Below, piece after piece: positions 9,255 through 17,968 of a DNA stretch of 64,000 nucleotides. The translations under genes and the position numbers were made by a program. The stretch is taken from the NCBI GenBank assembly GCA_002382085.1, contig DFZK01000004.1, forward strand, positions 45,425-109,424, read 5' to 3'. Under the pieces are notes generated by a model, which was not told the DNA's origin, did no database searches, and worked only from the letters and a program-made list of their open reading frames with translations. Source of the DNA: Sulfurospirillum sp. UBA4058. Lineage in GTDB: Bacteria > Campylobacterota > Campylobacteria > Campylobacterales > Sulfurospirillaceae. Position 1 is the first letter of the stretch, and every line of letters begins with the position of its first letter.

Positions 9255-10007
9255 TTATATAAATCTAAACGGATAACGGTGCTTTGAAAGTGCTTCTTTA
9301 ATCATTAAAGGCGTAAATTGCGTGAAATGAAAAATGTATGCTGCGGCAAGAGCGTCTGCACCGTTTTGTAATGCTTCTAGTCCGTGTTCCGGTGTTCCCA
9401 TACCACCGTTAATGATAATAGGAATATGTACGGTATGGGTAAAAAGTTTTAAGAGTTCGGTATCGTAGCCTAGAGTCGTTCCTTCTCTATCGACGGAAGT
9501 TAGCAAAATTTCTCCGGCTCCTTGCGCTTCGTACTCTTTGGCAAGTTCGAGTGGGTCAATGTCGAGTAAGCCCTCTTTTTTAGTGAAGACTCTGTATTTG
9601 CCATCCACTTTTTTAATGTCGATAGAGCAAACAACGCATTGTGAACCAAAAATCGTCGCTATCTCTTTAATAAAAGAGGGTCGTTTGATGGCTTCAGAGT
9701 TGATGGAGACTTTATCGGCACCTGCCCCTAATACGGTGTAAACATCTTCGATTGTTTTGATTCCTCCACCGATGGTAAGGGGCATAAAACACTCATTTGC
9801 CATATCGGTGATAATCTCTGTATTGATGGGTTCGTTATTTAAACTGGCATCAATGTCTAAAACGATCAGCTCATCGACATTGCGGGCATTGTAAACGCGT
9901 ACCGTTGCCGTAGGATGACCGATGGTGCGAAAAGAGCCAAACTGAATGCTTTTAACCAGTTGCCAATCTTTGAGAAGCACACAAGGAATCAGGCGATGTT
10001 TTAGCAT
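9255..10007 (-). CDS. hisF: HisF-like cyclase/ammonia-channel subunit for sugar amidotransfer
   Basis: A (beta/alpha)8 protein of the HisF family, 250 residues, with IPCVLLKDW near the N-terminus and the family phosphate-binding motifs LTIGGGI and INGGMG. In histidine synthesis HisF works with HisH. The copy here lies between pseA and maf and overlaps the hisH paralogue by 7 bp. Together they most likely supply ammonia to the PseA amidotransferase, as the HisH2/HisF2 pairs next to WbpG-type enzymes do. A role in histidine synthesis cannot be excluded from sequence alone, but the context argues against it. Confidence 0.85.
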   Translation of the reverse strand: MLKHRLIPCVLLKDWQLVKSIQFGSFRTIGHPTATVRVYNARNVDELIVLDIDASLNNEPINTEIITDMANECFMPLTIGGGIKTIEDVYTVLGAGADKVSINSEAIKRPSFIKEIATIFGSQCVVCSIDIKKVDGKYRVFTKKEGLLDIDPLELAKEYEAQGAGEILLTSVDREGTTLGYDTELLKLFTHTVHIPIIINGGMGTPEHGLEALQNGADALAAAYIFHFTQFTPLMIKEALSKHRYPFRFI

Positions 10008-10633
10008 AACGATTCCTTTGTTAAATTTGCAAAGTTTTTGATAATTTGAAGTCCGTGTGTTTGACTTTTTTCAGGATGAAATTGCGTTGCAAAGATATTT
10101 TCTTTTTGGATGGCACAGACAAAAGATTTACCATAATCGCAATACCCTATGGCATACGTCGAAGGTGCTTCAAAATAGTAAGAGTGGACAAAATAAAAGT
10201 TGCTATGATCGGGAATACCGTTAAATAAAACGCTAGGGGTATGAAAGTTCATCTCATTCCAACCCACATGAGGAATTTTTAAAGAGCTTTCTTCAAAGCG
10301 CACGACTTTCGCATTTTCTATCCAGCCTAATCCTTGGTGTTCCCCAAATTCATAACTTTTTTCGGCGATGAGTTGCATTCCTAAACAGATGCCTAAAAAG
10401 GGTTTTTTATGCTCAAGTATTTCTACATGTAAAAGATCACTGAGTCCCAAGCTATCAAGATTTTTCATGGCATCGCCAAAAGCTCCGACACCGGGTAAAA
10501 CGATGTGAGAGGCTTCTTTAATGAGAGCGTGGTCGCGGGTTATAGTGGCAGTAAAACCTACTTTTTCAAATGCCTTTTGCACCGAGCGTAAATTTCCCAT
10601 ACCATAATCAATAATGACGATGTTAGCGGACAA
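10001..10633 (-). CDS. hisH: HisH-like glutamine amidotransferase subunit
   Basis: Class I glutaminase, 210 residues, releasing ammonia from glutamine. The nucleophile elbow GICLGMQ (Cys) and the HPEKS motif (His and Glu of the triad) are both present, as is the N-terminal IDYGMGNLRSV of HisH. It overlaps pseA upstream by 11 bp and hisF downstream by 7 bp, so the three are translationally coupled. It is inferred to feed ammonia to sugar amidination. A CTACATGTAA near-copy of the window's palindrome encodes the LHVE segment. Confidence 0.88.
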   Translation of the reverse strand: MSANIVIIDYGMGNLRSVQKAFEKVGFTATITRDHALIKEASHIVLPGVGAFGDAMKNLDSLGLSDLLHVEILEHKKPFLGICLGMQLIAEKSYEFGEHQGLGWIENAKVVRFEESSLKIPHVGWNEMNFHTPSVLFNGIPDHSNFYFVHSYYFEAPSTYAIGYCDYGKSFVCAIQKENIFATQFHPEKSQTHGLQIIKNFANLTKESLC

Positions 10634-11759
10634 TGTATTCCTCTTTTCGCACCAATGAACCGTCTATATCTTTGATAAATTTGCCGTTGGCATCTCTTTG
10701 GAAGATTCTTTTATTGGTAAAGGAGTCTACAATAGCGTCAAATTCTGATTGTGTGAAGCCTGTGTAGTTTAAGTATTCTTCTATGGCAAGGCGAGGAGGA
10801 ATGCCGTCGTATTTATTCACTAGACGTACACCTTCTTCCCTGCTGATATAGCCCAGTCGTATATCTAAACAAGCATTGTCCGTAGCTCTACCGAAGCCGT
10901 ATTTGACGTATTTGAGGTAGTCATGGACGTGGTTACTGTAACAGTCTAAATTTTCAAAATTTTCATAGGTGGTTTCTACAGGACGAATGGTGGTTGAAAA
11001 GCCATTTGCACGTGATTTTTTGAGGACTTCTCGCAAATCCCATTTGAAATAATAGCCCAAGAAAAGACCTGTAACACCTACACGATGGATGTCTTCATCT
11101 TTAGGATACATATAAAGTGAAAGATCTCGCTCGGTGATGCCTTCAACTCCTATCATGTCCGAGATTCGATTGCCAAGAAGTCCGCCAAATTCTTCAAGCC
11201 ATTGTCTGTCTAAGATATTTCTAGTTTTACTGCTTGCTGGACCACCGTATTCGATTTGAGGGCTTTCTCCCCAAATGATGAGCGGAATGTTAAATTTAAC
11301 GGCAAAATGAGGAACGACAGTAAAGATACCTAAATGGTTCTGCCATTCGCAATCGCCTGTGCGTTTAACAGCTTCCCGTGCTAATTTTTTATAGACGATG
11401 GGATTGCGCTTTACATGTAAAAGATCAACCCCTAAATTGTTGAGGTTTTCAAGATTTTTTCTACCAATTTCTGTGGGGATGGTTGGTTCAAAACAGATGC
11501 AAAGAGGATTGAGCCCTAATTCTTTAACTTTCAGAACTTGAAACGTGGAGTCTTTACCACCGCTAACCCCGATAATACAGTCATAATCACTGTTTTTTTT
11601 GTTTGACTGTACAATTTCTAAAAATTCTTGCTCTCGTTTATTCCAATCAATTTTTTGATTTTTAGCCTCTTGGGAACGACATGCGTCGCAGACACCGAAT
11701 TCATCAAAATGCAAATCGGGTTTGGTGTCGGGCATCACACATTTGGTGCAAATTTTCAT
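10623..11759 (-). CDS. pseA: N-acetyl sugar amidotransferase, PseA/WbpG type
   Basis: Converts an acetamido to an acetamidino group on a nonulosonic acid (Pse5Ac7Ac to Pse5Ac7Am in Campylobacter). The N-terminus has a zinc-binding pattern (CTKCVMPDT ... CDACRS), followed by the ATP-pyrophosphatase P-loop GVSGGKDST near residue 65. The gene is 378 residues long, normal for the family, and sits with hisH and hisF paralogues, the usual trio. The product is therefore predicted to be an acetamidino-pseudaminic acid. A perfect TTTACATGTAAA lies inside the gene (LLHVKRN). Confidence 0.88.
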   Translation of the reverse strand: MKICTKCVMPDTKPDLHFDEFGVCDACRSQEAKNQKIDWNKREQEFLEIVQSNKKNSDYDCIIGVSGGKDSTFQVLKVKELGLNPLCICFEPTIPTEIGRKNLENLNNLGVDLLHVKRNPIVYKKLAREAVKRTGDCEWQNHLGIFTVVPHFAVKFNIPLIIWGESPQIEYGGPASSKTRNILDRQWLEEFGGLLGNRISDMIGVEGITERDLSLYMYPKDEDIHRVGVTGLFLGYYFKWDLREVLKKSRANGFSTTIRPVETTYENFENLDCYSNHVHDYLKYVKYGFGRATDNACLDIRLGYISREEGVRLVNKYDGIPPRLAIEEYLNYTGFTQSEFDAIVDSFTNKRIFQRDANGKFIKDIDGSLVRKEEYIVR

Positions 11760-12712
11760 GCTTTAACTCCTAAAACAACCTGTAGTTTATAGCCTAAAAG
11801 TTTTTCATGAAGTGTTTTTTCATCAATAAGATCAGGGATATAGGCTTTATTGGTTGTATTGCCAAGGTAAGGGTTTTCATAATTAAGATAGTTGTTGATA
11901 ACGCCGATTTCTGAAATAACGGTTCGTATATCAAGAACACTCAGCCCACATTTCTCGGCGAGTTTTGTAATCGTTTTAACGCCGTAAATATTGACATGTT
12001 CTAGTCCGTCAAACATATTACATTTTTCTTGTAAAATTTTAGCCGCAAGTGAATCGGAACTGGGGATTTGTAAAAATATCACGCCATCTTTTTTCAGTAA
12101 TTTTGACATCATGTTCAGATAAAACTCACCATCTTTGATATGTTCAAAGACATCCCAAAGTGTAATCGCATCAAATTTAGTTTTTAAATCAAGTGTTTCA
12201 AGCAATGCATTATGGACGTGATGTCCTTTCTTTTGGGCAAATTTAAATTCTTTTTCATTCAGTTCTACACCATGCGTTTGCCATGCTCTTTTTTTTGCTA
12301 CGTCTAAAAAGACACCTGAGGAGCATCCAATATCTAAAATAGTGCCTTTAGGAGATATCTTTTCAATGCTATCTAAGCCTTGGTTGTAGAGATTAACATA
12401 AAACTCATCACTGTTTTCGACGATCTCTGATTGAATAGAATGGTTGGTTTGGTAGTAATGCGTAATGGCACTGTCTGTAAATACGGGGTTTACATAGACC
12501 ATCTCACATGCCAAACATTTGACATATATTCCTCCTTCTTTTTCGAAGGCTTTACTAAAGTTGTTTTGTCCGCATACAGGGCAAGGGCGATATTCGGTCC
12601 ATTTCGTTTCAAAAAGTCCTGTTTTAGGATCCATGTATTTGGTATGATTTGCGATACTTGCATCCCATAATTTACTTCGTTCTAGGTGTAATTCTTTAAC
12701 GGTTTGTTCCAT
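11756..12712 (-). CDS. Class I SAM methyltransferase with N-terminal zinc ribbon
   Basis: A 318-residue protein with an N-terminal CPVCG ... CLAC zinc ribbon (residues about 43-66) and a Methyltransf_23-like Rossmann domain. The SAM motif ILDIGCSSGVFLDVAKK and the acidic segment ITLWDVFEHI are visible. It is embedded in the pse operon, overlapping pseI by 17 bp and pseA by 4 bp. It resembles methyltransferases in Campylobacter flagellin-glycan loci. It probably O-methylates the nonulosonic acid or an intermediate. The substrate is not deducible. Confidence 0.75.
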   Translation of the reverse strand: MEQTVKELHLERSKLWDASIANHTKYMDPKTGLFETKWTEYRPCPVCGQNNFSKAFEKEGGIYVKCLACEMVYVNPVFTDSAITHYYQTNHSIQSEIVENSDEFYVNLYNQGLDSIEKISPKGTILDIGCSSGVFLDVAKKRAWQTHGVELNEKEFKFAQKKGHHVHNALLETLDLKTKFDAITLWDVFEHIKDGEFYLNMMSKLLKKDGVIFLQIPSSDSLAAKILQEKCNMFDGLEHVNIYGVKTITKLAEKCGLSVLDIRTVISEIGVINNYLNYENPYLGNTTNKAYIPDLIDEKTLHEKLLGYKLQVVLGVKA

Positions 12713-13757
12713 CTAAATCTCCTTCTATATGTTTAAAAGCAAGAGCAGTTCCAAATTCTAAATCCATCGTGGCGCATTTACCTAAAATCTCACTCAAATA
12801 TTTTGGATGAAGTCCATAACCTGGGCGAATAGAGCGGATATTTTCTTCACTTAAGACTTCGCCTTTGGCAATCTCTTTGGCGACATAAAGACTGCGTGAA
12901 AATTGTCTGCCTTTGATAGCTCTTGCATCGGTATGATAGGTGGGATTCCCTAGCAATTTTTCCGCCTCACGTACCGCTTGAACCATTGCACTAAAGGCTT
13001 CTACATCGAGTGAGAAAGAGGCATCTGCCCCACCGATACTTTTGTCTAAAATAAAATGTTTTTCGATGACTTTAGCACCTAGTGCTACGGCGGTAATGGG
13101 CGCAGTAATGCCAAGCGTATGGTCTGAAAAGCCTGCGATTACCGCAAAACGTTTGGCAAGATCGGGAATGGTCAAAAGGTTTGCACCCTCAAGCGGAGCA
13201 GGGTAAGATGAAGTGCATTGAAGGAGGATAATGTCGTGATTGCCTTCGTTTTTGCAAATGGCTACGACATCTTCAATCTCTTGAAGTGTGGCAATGCCTG
13301 TTGAGATGATGATAGGTTTGTGTTTGGAGGCGATGTAGCGTACTAATTCGTAGTCCGTGATTTCAAAACTTGCCACTTTGTAAGCAGGCGGGTTGAGTGT
13401 CTCTAAAAAATCCACCGCACTTTTATCAAACGGAGTGGAAAAGCAGAGCAAACCCTCTTCTTTTGCGACCTCAAAAAGCTCTTTGTGCCACTCCCATGGG
13501 GTGTAGGCATTTTGGTAAAGCTCGTAGAGGGTTTTATTATCCCACAGTGTGCCACCTTTGACGACAAAGTCTTCTTTATCACAGTTAAGGGTCAGTGTGT
13601 CAGCAGTGTAGGTTTGAAGCTTAATAGCATCTGCCCCCGCTTTTTTAGCCGCTCTAATGGTTTCTTTAGCGGTCTCAATACTGTGCCCGTGGTTGGCGGA
13701 AAGCTCTGCGATGATGAGTGTTCGTGTGCCATCTAAGTTAAAATTACCGATGTTCAT
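12696..13757 (-). CDS. pseI: Pseudaminic acid synthase (NeuB family)
   Basis: Condenses 2,4-diacetamido-2,4,6-trideoxy-L-altrose with phosphoenolpyruvate to form pseudaminic acid. The start is the ATG of MNIGNFN, which matches known PseI N-termini and overlaps the end of pseH by 14 bp. The open frame extends 35 codons upstream, but that part reads through pseH. NeuB core motifs IIAELSANH, DAIKLQTYT, CTSSYPAP, GFSDHTLG and VIEKHF are all present. A C-terminal SAF domain (GEVLSEENIRSIRPG) is also seen. Length 353 aa is typical. Confidence 0.93.
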   Translation of the reverse strand: MNIGNFNLDGTRTLIIAELSANHGHSIETAKETIRAAKKAGADAIKLQTYTADTLTLNCDKEDFVVKGGTLWDNKTLYELYQNAYTPWEWHKELFEVAKEEGLLCFSTPFDKSAVDFLETLNPPAYKVASFEITDYELVRYIASKHKPIIISTGIATLQEIEDVVAICKNEGNHDIILLQCTSSYPAPLEGANLLTIPDLAKRFAVIAGFSDHTLGITAPITAVALGAKVIEKHFILDKSIGGADASFSLDVEAFSAMVQAVREAEKLLGNPTYHTDARAIKGRQFSRSLYVAKEIAKGEVLSEENIRSIRPGYGLHPKYLSEILGKCATMDLEFGTALAFKHIEGDLDGTNR

Positions 13758-14226
13758 TGATGAGCTCCATGCAAATAACCTCTTTTTCATGCACCATTTT
13801 ACGCCCTTTTTCGCAAAATCCAAACTTTTCATACAATGCTTTTGCTTTGGCGTTGTTCTCAAAAACCTCCGCTTTGAGCGTGTGTACTTTTAACGTTTCA
13901 AAGGCGTATGCCACAATGGCGTCCATTAATAGCGAGCCGATTCCTTTTTGATGAAGCGTGGGGTTGACGTAAAGTCCCATCACCGCACTCTCTTTGGAAA
14001 TGTCGTTAAAGTCGATCACACCGATGTCCATACCTTCGTTTTGAACCAAAAAATAGCGGCGATCTTCGCGTGTTTTCAGACTTTCGATAAAGCTCAAATG
14101 CTCTGCTTCACTGATGGTATTTGCGTTGTACATGCACGCTTTGACATCTTTATGGTTGCGCCACGTTAAAATCATCTTTTTTTGAGTCTCACTGAGCGTT
14201 GTAAAGTTGCATAAACAAAGACGCAT
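13744..14226 (-). CDS. pseH: PseH, UDP-amino-dideoxy-altrosamine N-acetyltransferase
   Basis: GNAT enzyme that acetylates the 4-amino group of the pseudaminic-acid precursor. The 160-residue protein shows LTWRNHKDV near the start, the acetyl-CoA loop QKGIGSLLM, and VFENNAKAKALYEKFGF near the end, as in Campylobacter PseH. It overlaps pseG upstream by 38 bp and pseI downstream by 14 bp. Confidence 0.9.
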   Translation of the reverse strand: MRLCLCNFTTLSETQKKMILTWRNHKDVKACMYNANTISEAEHLSFIESLKTREDRRYFLVQNEGMDIGVIDFNDISKESAVMGLYVNPTLHQKGIGSLLMDAIVAYAFETLKVHTLKAEVFENNAKAKALYEKFGFCEKGRKMVHEKEVICMELINEHR

Positions 14227-15052
14227 CCCACTCCTTTAAAACAGGGTAGCCATTTTGGTGTAAGTAGTGATACATATCGTCTTGATTGCTCGCTACTTTA
14301 ATCGCAATGAAGGGCACTTCCATAAACAGTACCTCATGCACCATCACGCTGGGTGTCACAACGGCAAGACGGCTTTGGTGAAGCAGTTTAGCGACTTCAT
14401 TGGAGTTTACATGTAAAGCGATGTTCGGTTGGTCTTTGACATAGGCTTGAAGCTCGCTTAGATGCGCATTTGCCGTGGTGGTCAAGACGCTTACATGTAA
14501 AGAGTGGGGAAGTGTTTTGAGGATGGAAAGTGTGATATTCGAGGCATCCGTTCCACCCATAGCGACGAGGATGTCGTAAATTTTCTCGCGTGGTTGTTTC
14601 TTTTCCTCTTTAAACTCATCACGAATGAGCGTGTAAAGGCTTCCGCAACGCAGTTCACAGTGTTTGGAAACGAGATTTTTGTACCGTGAGGCATCCGCGT
14701 AAAGGTTGTGGTTGAGCAAAATATCGCACGCATGCGCTTGGTAAGTGTCATCTAGGCTGAAGATTTGTACCCCAGTAGCCTCTTTGACTTTTTGTTCAAA
14801 CTGCGCGTCAATACCGTAGTGGTCGATCACCAAGCGTTTTACATGTAAAGATTGAATGAGCGCAATAAGCTCATCTGCGCTGTTTGATTTTAAAATTTTA
14901 ACGTCGTAGGGAATCGAGGCAATGATGTTGCCTTCTAAGTTTTGGCAGGCAAACATAACTTCACCCTCAAAACTCTTTGCAAGCACCACATCACGCATGA
15001 TATGCCCAAGCCCGATGGTGCTTGAACTATCAGCTCGTATAAGTGTTTTCAT
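14189..15052 (-). CDS. pseG: PseG, UDP-diacetamido-trideoxy-altropyranose hydrolase
   Basis: Removes UDP from the diacetamido-L-altrose precursor. RADSSSTIGLGHIMR near the N-terminus carries the GxGHxxR motif of PseG and related GT-B hydrolases. AMGGTDASN begins the second Rossmann domain. The ATG at 15052 (MKTLIRAD) is preferred to a TTG three codons upstream, and the gene overlaps the end of pseF. Three perfect palindrome copies (14407, 14491, 14839) lie in this one gene and encode LHVN, LHVS and LHVK, the densest cluster in the window. Confidence 0.9.
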   Translation of the reverse strand: MKTLIRADSSSTIGLGHIMRDVVLAKSFEGEVMFACQNLEGNIIASIPYDVKILKSNSADELIALIQSLHVKRLVIDHYGIDAQFEQKVKEATGVQIFSLDDTYQAHACDILLNHNLYADASRYKNLVSKHCELRCGSLYTLIRDEFKEEKKQPREKIYDILVAMGGTDASNITLSILKTLPHSLHVSVLTTTANAHLSELQAYVKDQPNIALHVNSNEVAKLLHQSRLAVVTPSVMVHEVLFMEVPFIAIKVASNQDDMYHYLHQNGYPVLKEWDASLFMQLYNAQ

Positions 15053-15737
15053 GCAGTCCAAGTGCTTTAAACATAAACTCAGCCCTTATCCAGTCCTCTG
15101 GCGTGTCGATGTCTTGCACTAAATGGCGTGGTAAAAGAACAGCGGTGGAATGAGGTGCAAAGATGATTTTGCCCTCTAACCATGCTTCGGGCGTTCCCCA
15201 GTAAAACTGCCCCGCATCGTGGTACGCTTCTTCCAAGTCTTGGCTTCTGGTGTTAAAGTGTTCAGGTGAAAACATCTCAACACGGTCGTCTTCTCTGAGC
15301 CTAATGGCGCGCTGGATCGGGAAAGGAAAACTGGTGGCACTGAAGCAATACGCCGCTTTACATGTAAGCAGTTTTTGGTAGGCTTCTTGGATGAAGTGTG
15401 GTTGCACAAAAGGAGCGGTGGCATAGATACAACAGACCGCTTCAACTTCGCTGATGTCATGTACCGAAGCGGTAATTGCATGGGCGATGACAGGAATGGT
15501 TGCGGTGTGATCATCGCTGAGCTCTTTGGGGCGCATAAAAGGAACATCAACCCCAAGGGAGCGCGCAAATGTAGCGATCTCTTCATCGTCGGTACTCACA
15601 ACGATCTTATCAAAACAACCGCTTTTTTGGGCGGCTTCAATGCTATAGGCGATCATCGGTTTGCCACAAAAAGCTTTAATATTTTTACGAGGAATGCGCT
15701 TACTGCCGCCTCGCGCTGGGATGATGGCAAGTTTCAT
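15030..15737 (-). CDS. pseF: Pseudaminic acid cytidylyltransferase
   Basis: Activates pseudaminic acid with CTP to CMP-Pse, the donor for Maf. The N-terminal nucleotide-binding loop IPARGGSKRIPRKN is characteristic of CMP-sialic-acid synthetases. VSTDDEEIA and the AYHDAGQFYW segment are also family-typical. The start (MKLAIIP) follows AAAGGA and overlaps the pseC stop codon (ATGA). The gene is 235 residues long. Confidence 0.92.
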   Translation of the reverse strand: MKLAIIPARGGSKRIPRKNIKAFCGKPMIAYSIEAAQKSGCFDKIVVSTDDEEIATFARSLGVDVPFMRPKELSDDHTATIPVIAHAITASVHDISEVEAVCCIYATAPFVQPHFIQEAYQKLLTCKAAYCFSATSFPFPIQRAIRLREDDRVEMFSPEHFNTRSQDLEEAYHDAGQFYWGTPEAWLEGKIIFAPHSTAVLLPRHLVQDIDTPEDWIRAEFMFKALGLHENTYTS

Positions 15738-16855
15738 AACTGGCATCCTTTGATCGAAGTTAGCACCTCAAGCAAGGTGTCGGCGACCCTTTTGGCGTCA
15801 TCCATGCTCATGCCTTGATGGCAGGGAATGGAAAGTTCCGCACGGTAAAAATCTTCGGTTGTTTCTAGGCTCTGTTCGCCAAAACGTTTTTGATAGTAGC
15901 TAAATCGGTACACAGGTTTGTAATGAACTTGCACGCCTAAACCCTTTACATGTAACGCTTTGAAGATGTCTTCTTTGGAACACCACAGCGAGCGATCGAG
16001 TAAAATTGGGTAGAGGTGATAGGTGCTTCGTTTGGTTTGATCGATGGCAATCGTCGTAAAAAAAGGATTGTTTAAAAAGCGCTCGTCATAGTAATGCGCG
16101 ATCTCGTTGCGTTTGGCGATGAAACTCTCCAAACGTTTAAGCTGTGAAAGCCCAAGAGCACACGCAACATCGCTCAGGCGGTAGTTTTCACCCAGCATCA
16201 CCATGTCCGAATTCCACAGCTCTTTTTTGACGATGCCGTGAGAGCGTAAGAGTTTGGCTTGTTCATAAAACGCGGTATTGTTCGTGGCGATCGCTCCGCC
16301 TTCAAAGGTGGTGATGGGCTTAATCGCGTGAAAACTAAAGATGGTCATGTCTGCCACATTTCCCACTTTTTGCCCATTGATTTCACTGCCTAGTGCATGG
16401 CTGGCATCTTCGATAAGAAAGAGTTTATGTTTGTCACACAGTGCTTTGATGGTGTCGATAGGCAGTGGATTTCCGCCAAAATCCACAGGCGCTATGACTC
16501 TGGTTCGAGGAGTGATTAACGCCTCTAGTTTGCGCTCATCTATATTTCCATCGTAACGAATATCGCAAAATACAGGGGTTGCGCCGCATTGGATGGCGGT
16601 ATTTGAAGTGGCGGCAAAGGTGAGTGGGGTCGTGATGACTTCATCCCCCTTTTTGAGGCCGATGATTTGATAGGCGACATGTAGTGCCGAAGTAGCGGAG
16701 TTCATGACGCACACATGTTTAACACCAAGGTAGTTTGCTAAGGCTTCTTCAAAATCACTGACTTTTTTACCACCGGTAAGAAAATCGCCTTTAAGAGTCT
16801 CAACAACCGCGTCTATATCGCTTTGGTCAATACTTTGTCTGCTATAAGGAATCAT
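15734..16855 (-). CDS. pseC: PseC, UDP-4-amino-4,6-dideoxy-L-altrosamine transaminase
   Basis: PLP-dependent aminotransferase of the DegT/DnrJ family that aminates the PseB product. Family features are MNSATSALHVAY, EDASHALGS, the PLP-lysine region SFHAIKPITTFEGG and the C-terminal YHLYPI. The start MIPYSRQ overlaps the pseB stop by ATGA. The longer open frame upstream runs through pseB. A palindrome copy encodes ALHVKGLG. Length 373 aa is normal. Confidence 0.93.
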   Translation of the reverse strand: MIPYSRQSIDQSDIDAVVETLKGDFLTGGKKVSDFEEALANYLGVKHVCVMNSATSALHVAYQIIGLKKGDEVITTPLTFAATSNTAIQCGATPVFCDIRYDGNIDERKLEALITPRTRVIAPVDFGGNPLPIDTIKALCDKHKLFLIEDASHALGSEINGQKVGNVADMTIFSFHAIKPITTFEGGAIATNNTAFYEQAKLLRSHGIVKKELWNSDMVMLGENYRLSDVACALGLSQLKRLESFIAKRNEIAHYYDERFLNNPFFTTIAIDQTKRSTYHLYPILLDRSLWCSKEDIFKALHVKGLGVQVHYKPVYRFSYYQKRFGEQSLETTEDFYRAELSIPCHQGMSMDDAKRVADTLLEVLTSIKGCQL

Positions 16856-17841
16856 GCGTTTATCATCTCCATTAAGCCTTTGGCGTCTAGCCATTGTGTG
16901 TTGGTCTCAGAACTGTACTCAAAGCCGTATTTTACAGGAGTTCCTTCTTCTTTGAGTGCGTTACATGTAAAGTCATTGCGTTGGGTAAAAAGAATGCTCG
17001 GTTGAATGACGTAGTGGTCGTGAAATTCCAGTGTTAAGTGGCTGTCATCTTTGGGTACCATCACCTCGTGCATCTTCTCCCCAGGGCGAATGCCGATGAT
17101 CTTCACACCCAAATGCGGTGCCATACTTTTGGCTAAATCAACCATTTTCATTGAAGGAATTTTAGGGATGAAAATTTCGCCGCCTTGCATACGCCCAAAG
17201 TTTTTGAGCACAAAATTGACCCCTTGCTCTAAGGTAATCCAAAAACGTGTCATTTCCGCTTCGGTAATGGGAAGCTCTTTGACACCTTCGGCGATCAGCT
17301 TTTTAAACAGAGGCACAACGGAGCCGCGGCTTCCTACGACATTGCCATAACGGACCACGGCAAACTGGGTTCTGCGTGCTCCTCTGATGTTATTGGCGGC
17401 GATGAAAAGTTTATCACTCGCCAGCTTGGTTGCACCGTAAAGATTGATGGGGTTAGCGGCTTTATCGGTGGAGAGGGCGATGACTTTTTGCACACCGCAT
17501 TCAAGTGCCGCGTCGATGACGTTTCCCGCACCGTTAATGTTCGTTTTAATGCACTCCATCGGGTTGTACTCGGCAATAGGGACGTGTTTGAGTGCGGCAG
17601 CATGAATGACGTAATGCACGCCGTACATCGCGTTTTTCAAACGATCGACATCGCGCACGTCGCCGATGAAAAAGCGCATGCATGGATCGTTGAATTGTTG
17701 TGCCATTTCATACTGTTTGAGCTCGTCTCTGGAGTAGATGATGATTTTATTGGGTTTGTAATTTTTTAAAAGAATCTCGGTATATTTTTTGCCAAAACTG
17801 CCTGTACCGCCGGTGATAAGAATATTTTTTCCGTTAAACAC
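16852..17841 (-). CDS. pseB: PseB, UDP-GlcNAc 4,6-dehydratase (inverting)
   Basis: Short-chain dehydrogenase-type enzyme starting the pseudaminic-acid pathway. The NAD(P) loop ITGGTGSFGKK is at the N-terminus, followed by ALSTDKAANPINLYGATK, which holds the catalytic region. The length of 329 residues is typical. It starts with GTG at 17841, with AAAGGG six bases upstream. It is the first gene of an eleven-gene operon ending in maf. A palindrome copy encodes DFTCNAL. Confidence 0.94.
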   Translation of the reverse strand: MFNGKNILITGGTGSFGKKYTEILLKNYKPNKIIIYSRDELKQYEMAQQFNDPCMRFFIGDVRDVDRLKNAMYGVHYVIHAAALKHVPIAEYNPMECIKTNINGAGNVIDAALECGVQKVIALSTDKAANPINLYGATKLASDKLFIAANNIRGARRTQFAVVRYGNVVGSRGSVVPLFKKLIAEGVKELPITEAEMTRFWITLEQGVNFVLKNFGRMQGGEIFIPKIPSMKMVDLAKSMAPHLGVKIIGIRPGEKMHEVMVPKDDSHLTLEFHDHYVIQPSILFTQRNDFTCNALKEEGTPVKYGFEYSSETNTQWLDAKGLMEMINA

Positions 17842-17910
17842 GATAACCCTTTCTCGAAAGAATTCTATGTACTAAAATTTTTAAAAAGCAATTTTGATTC
17901 CGTTTCGTAT

Positions 17911-17940
17911 TTGACAAGCGCATCTTTGGAGTAGTATAAT
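17911..17940 (+). promoter_or_regulatory. Sigma-70 promoter of flaC
   Basis: TTGACA at 17911-17916 and TATAAT at 17935-17940 with an 18-bp spacer. The flaC start follows 28 bases after the -10, preceded by AAAAGGAG. Confidence 0.8.
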
Positions 17941-17968
17941 AAAGAGATCTTTAAAAAAGGAGCATGTT

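Noticed and set aside
9255..10633. hisF and hisH as the histidine-biosynthesis pair
   Set aside because: They are embedded in the pse operon, overlapping pseA, with no other his gene nearby; a sugar-amidination role is more likely.
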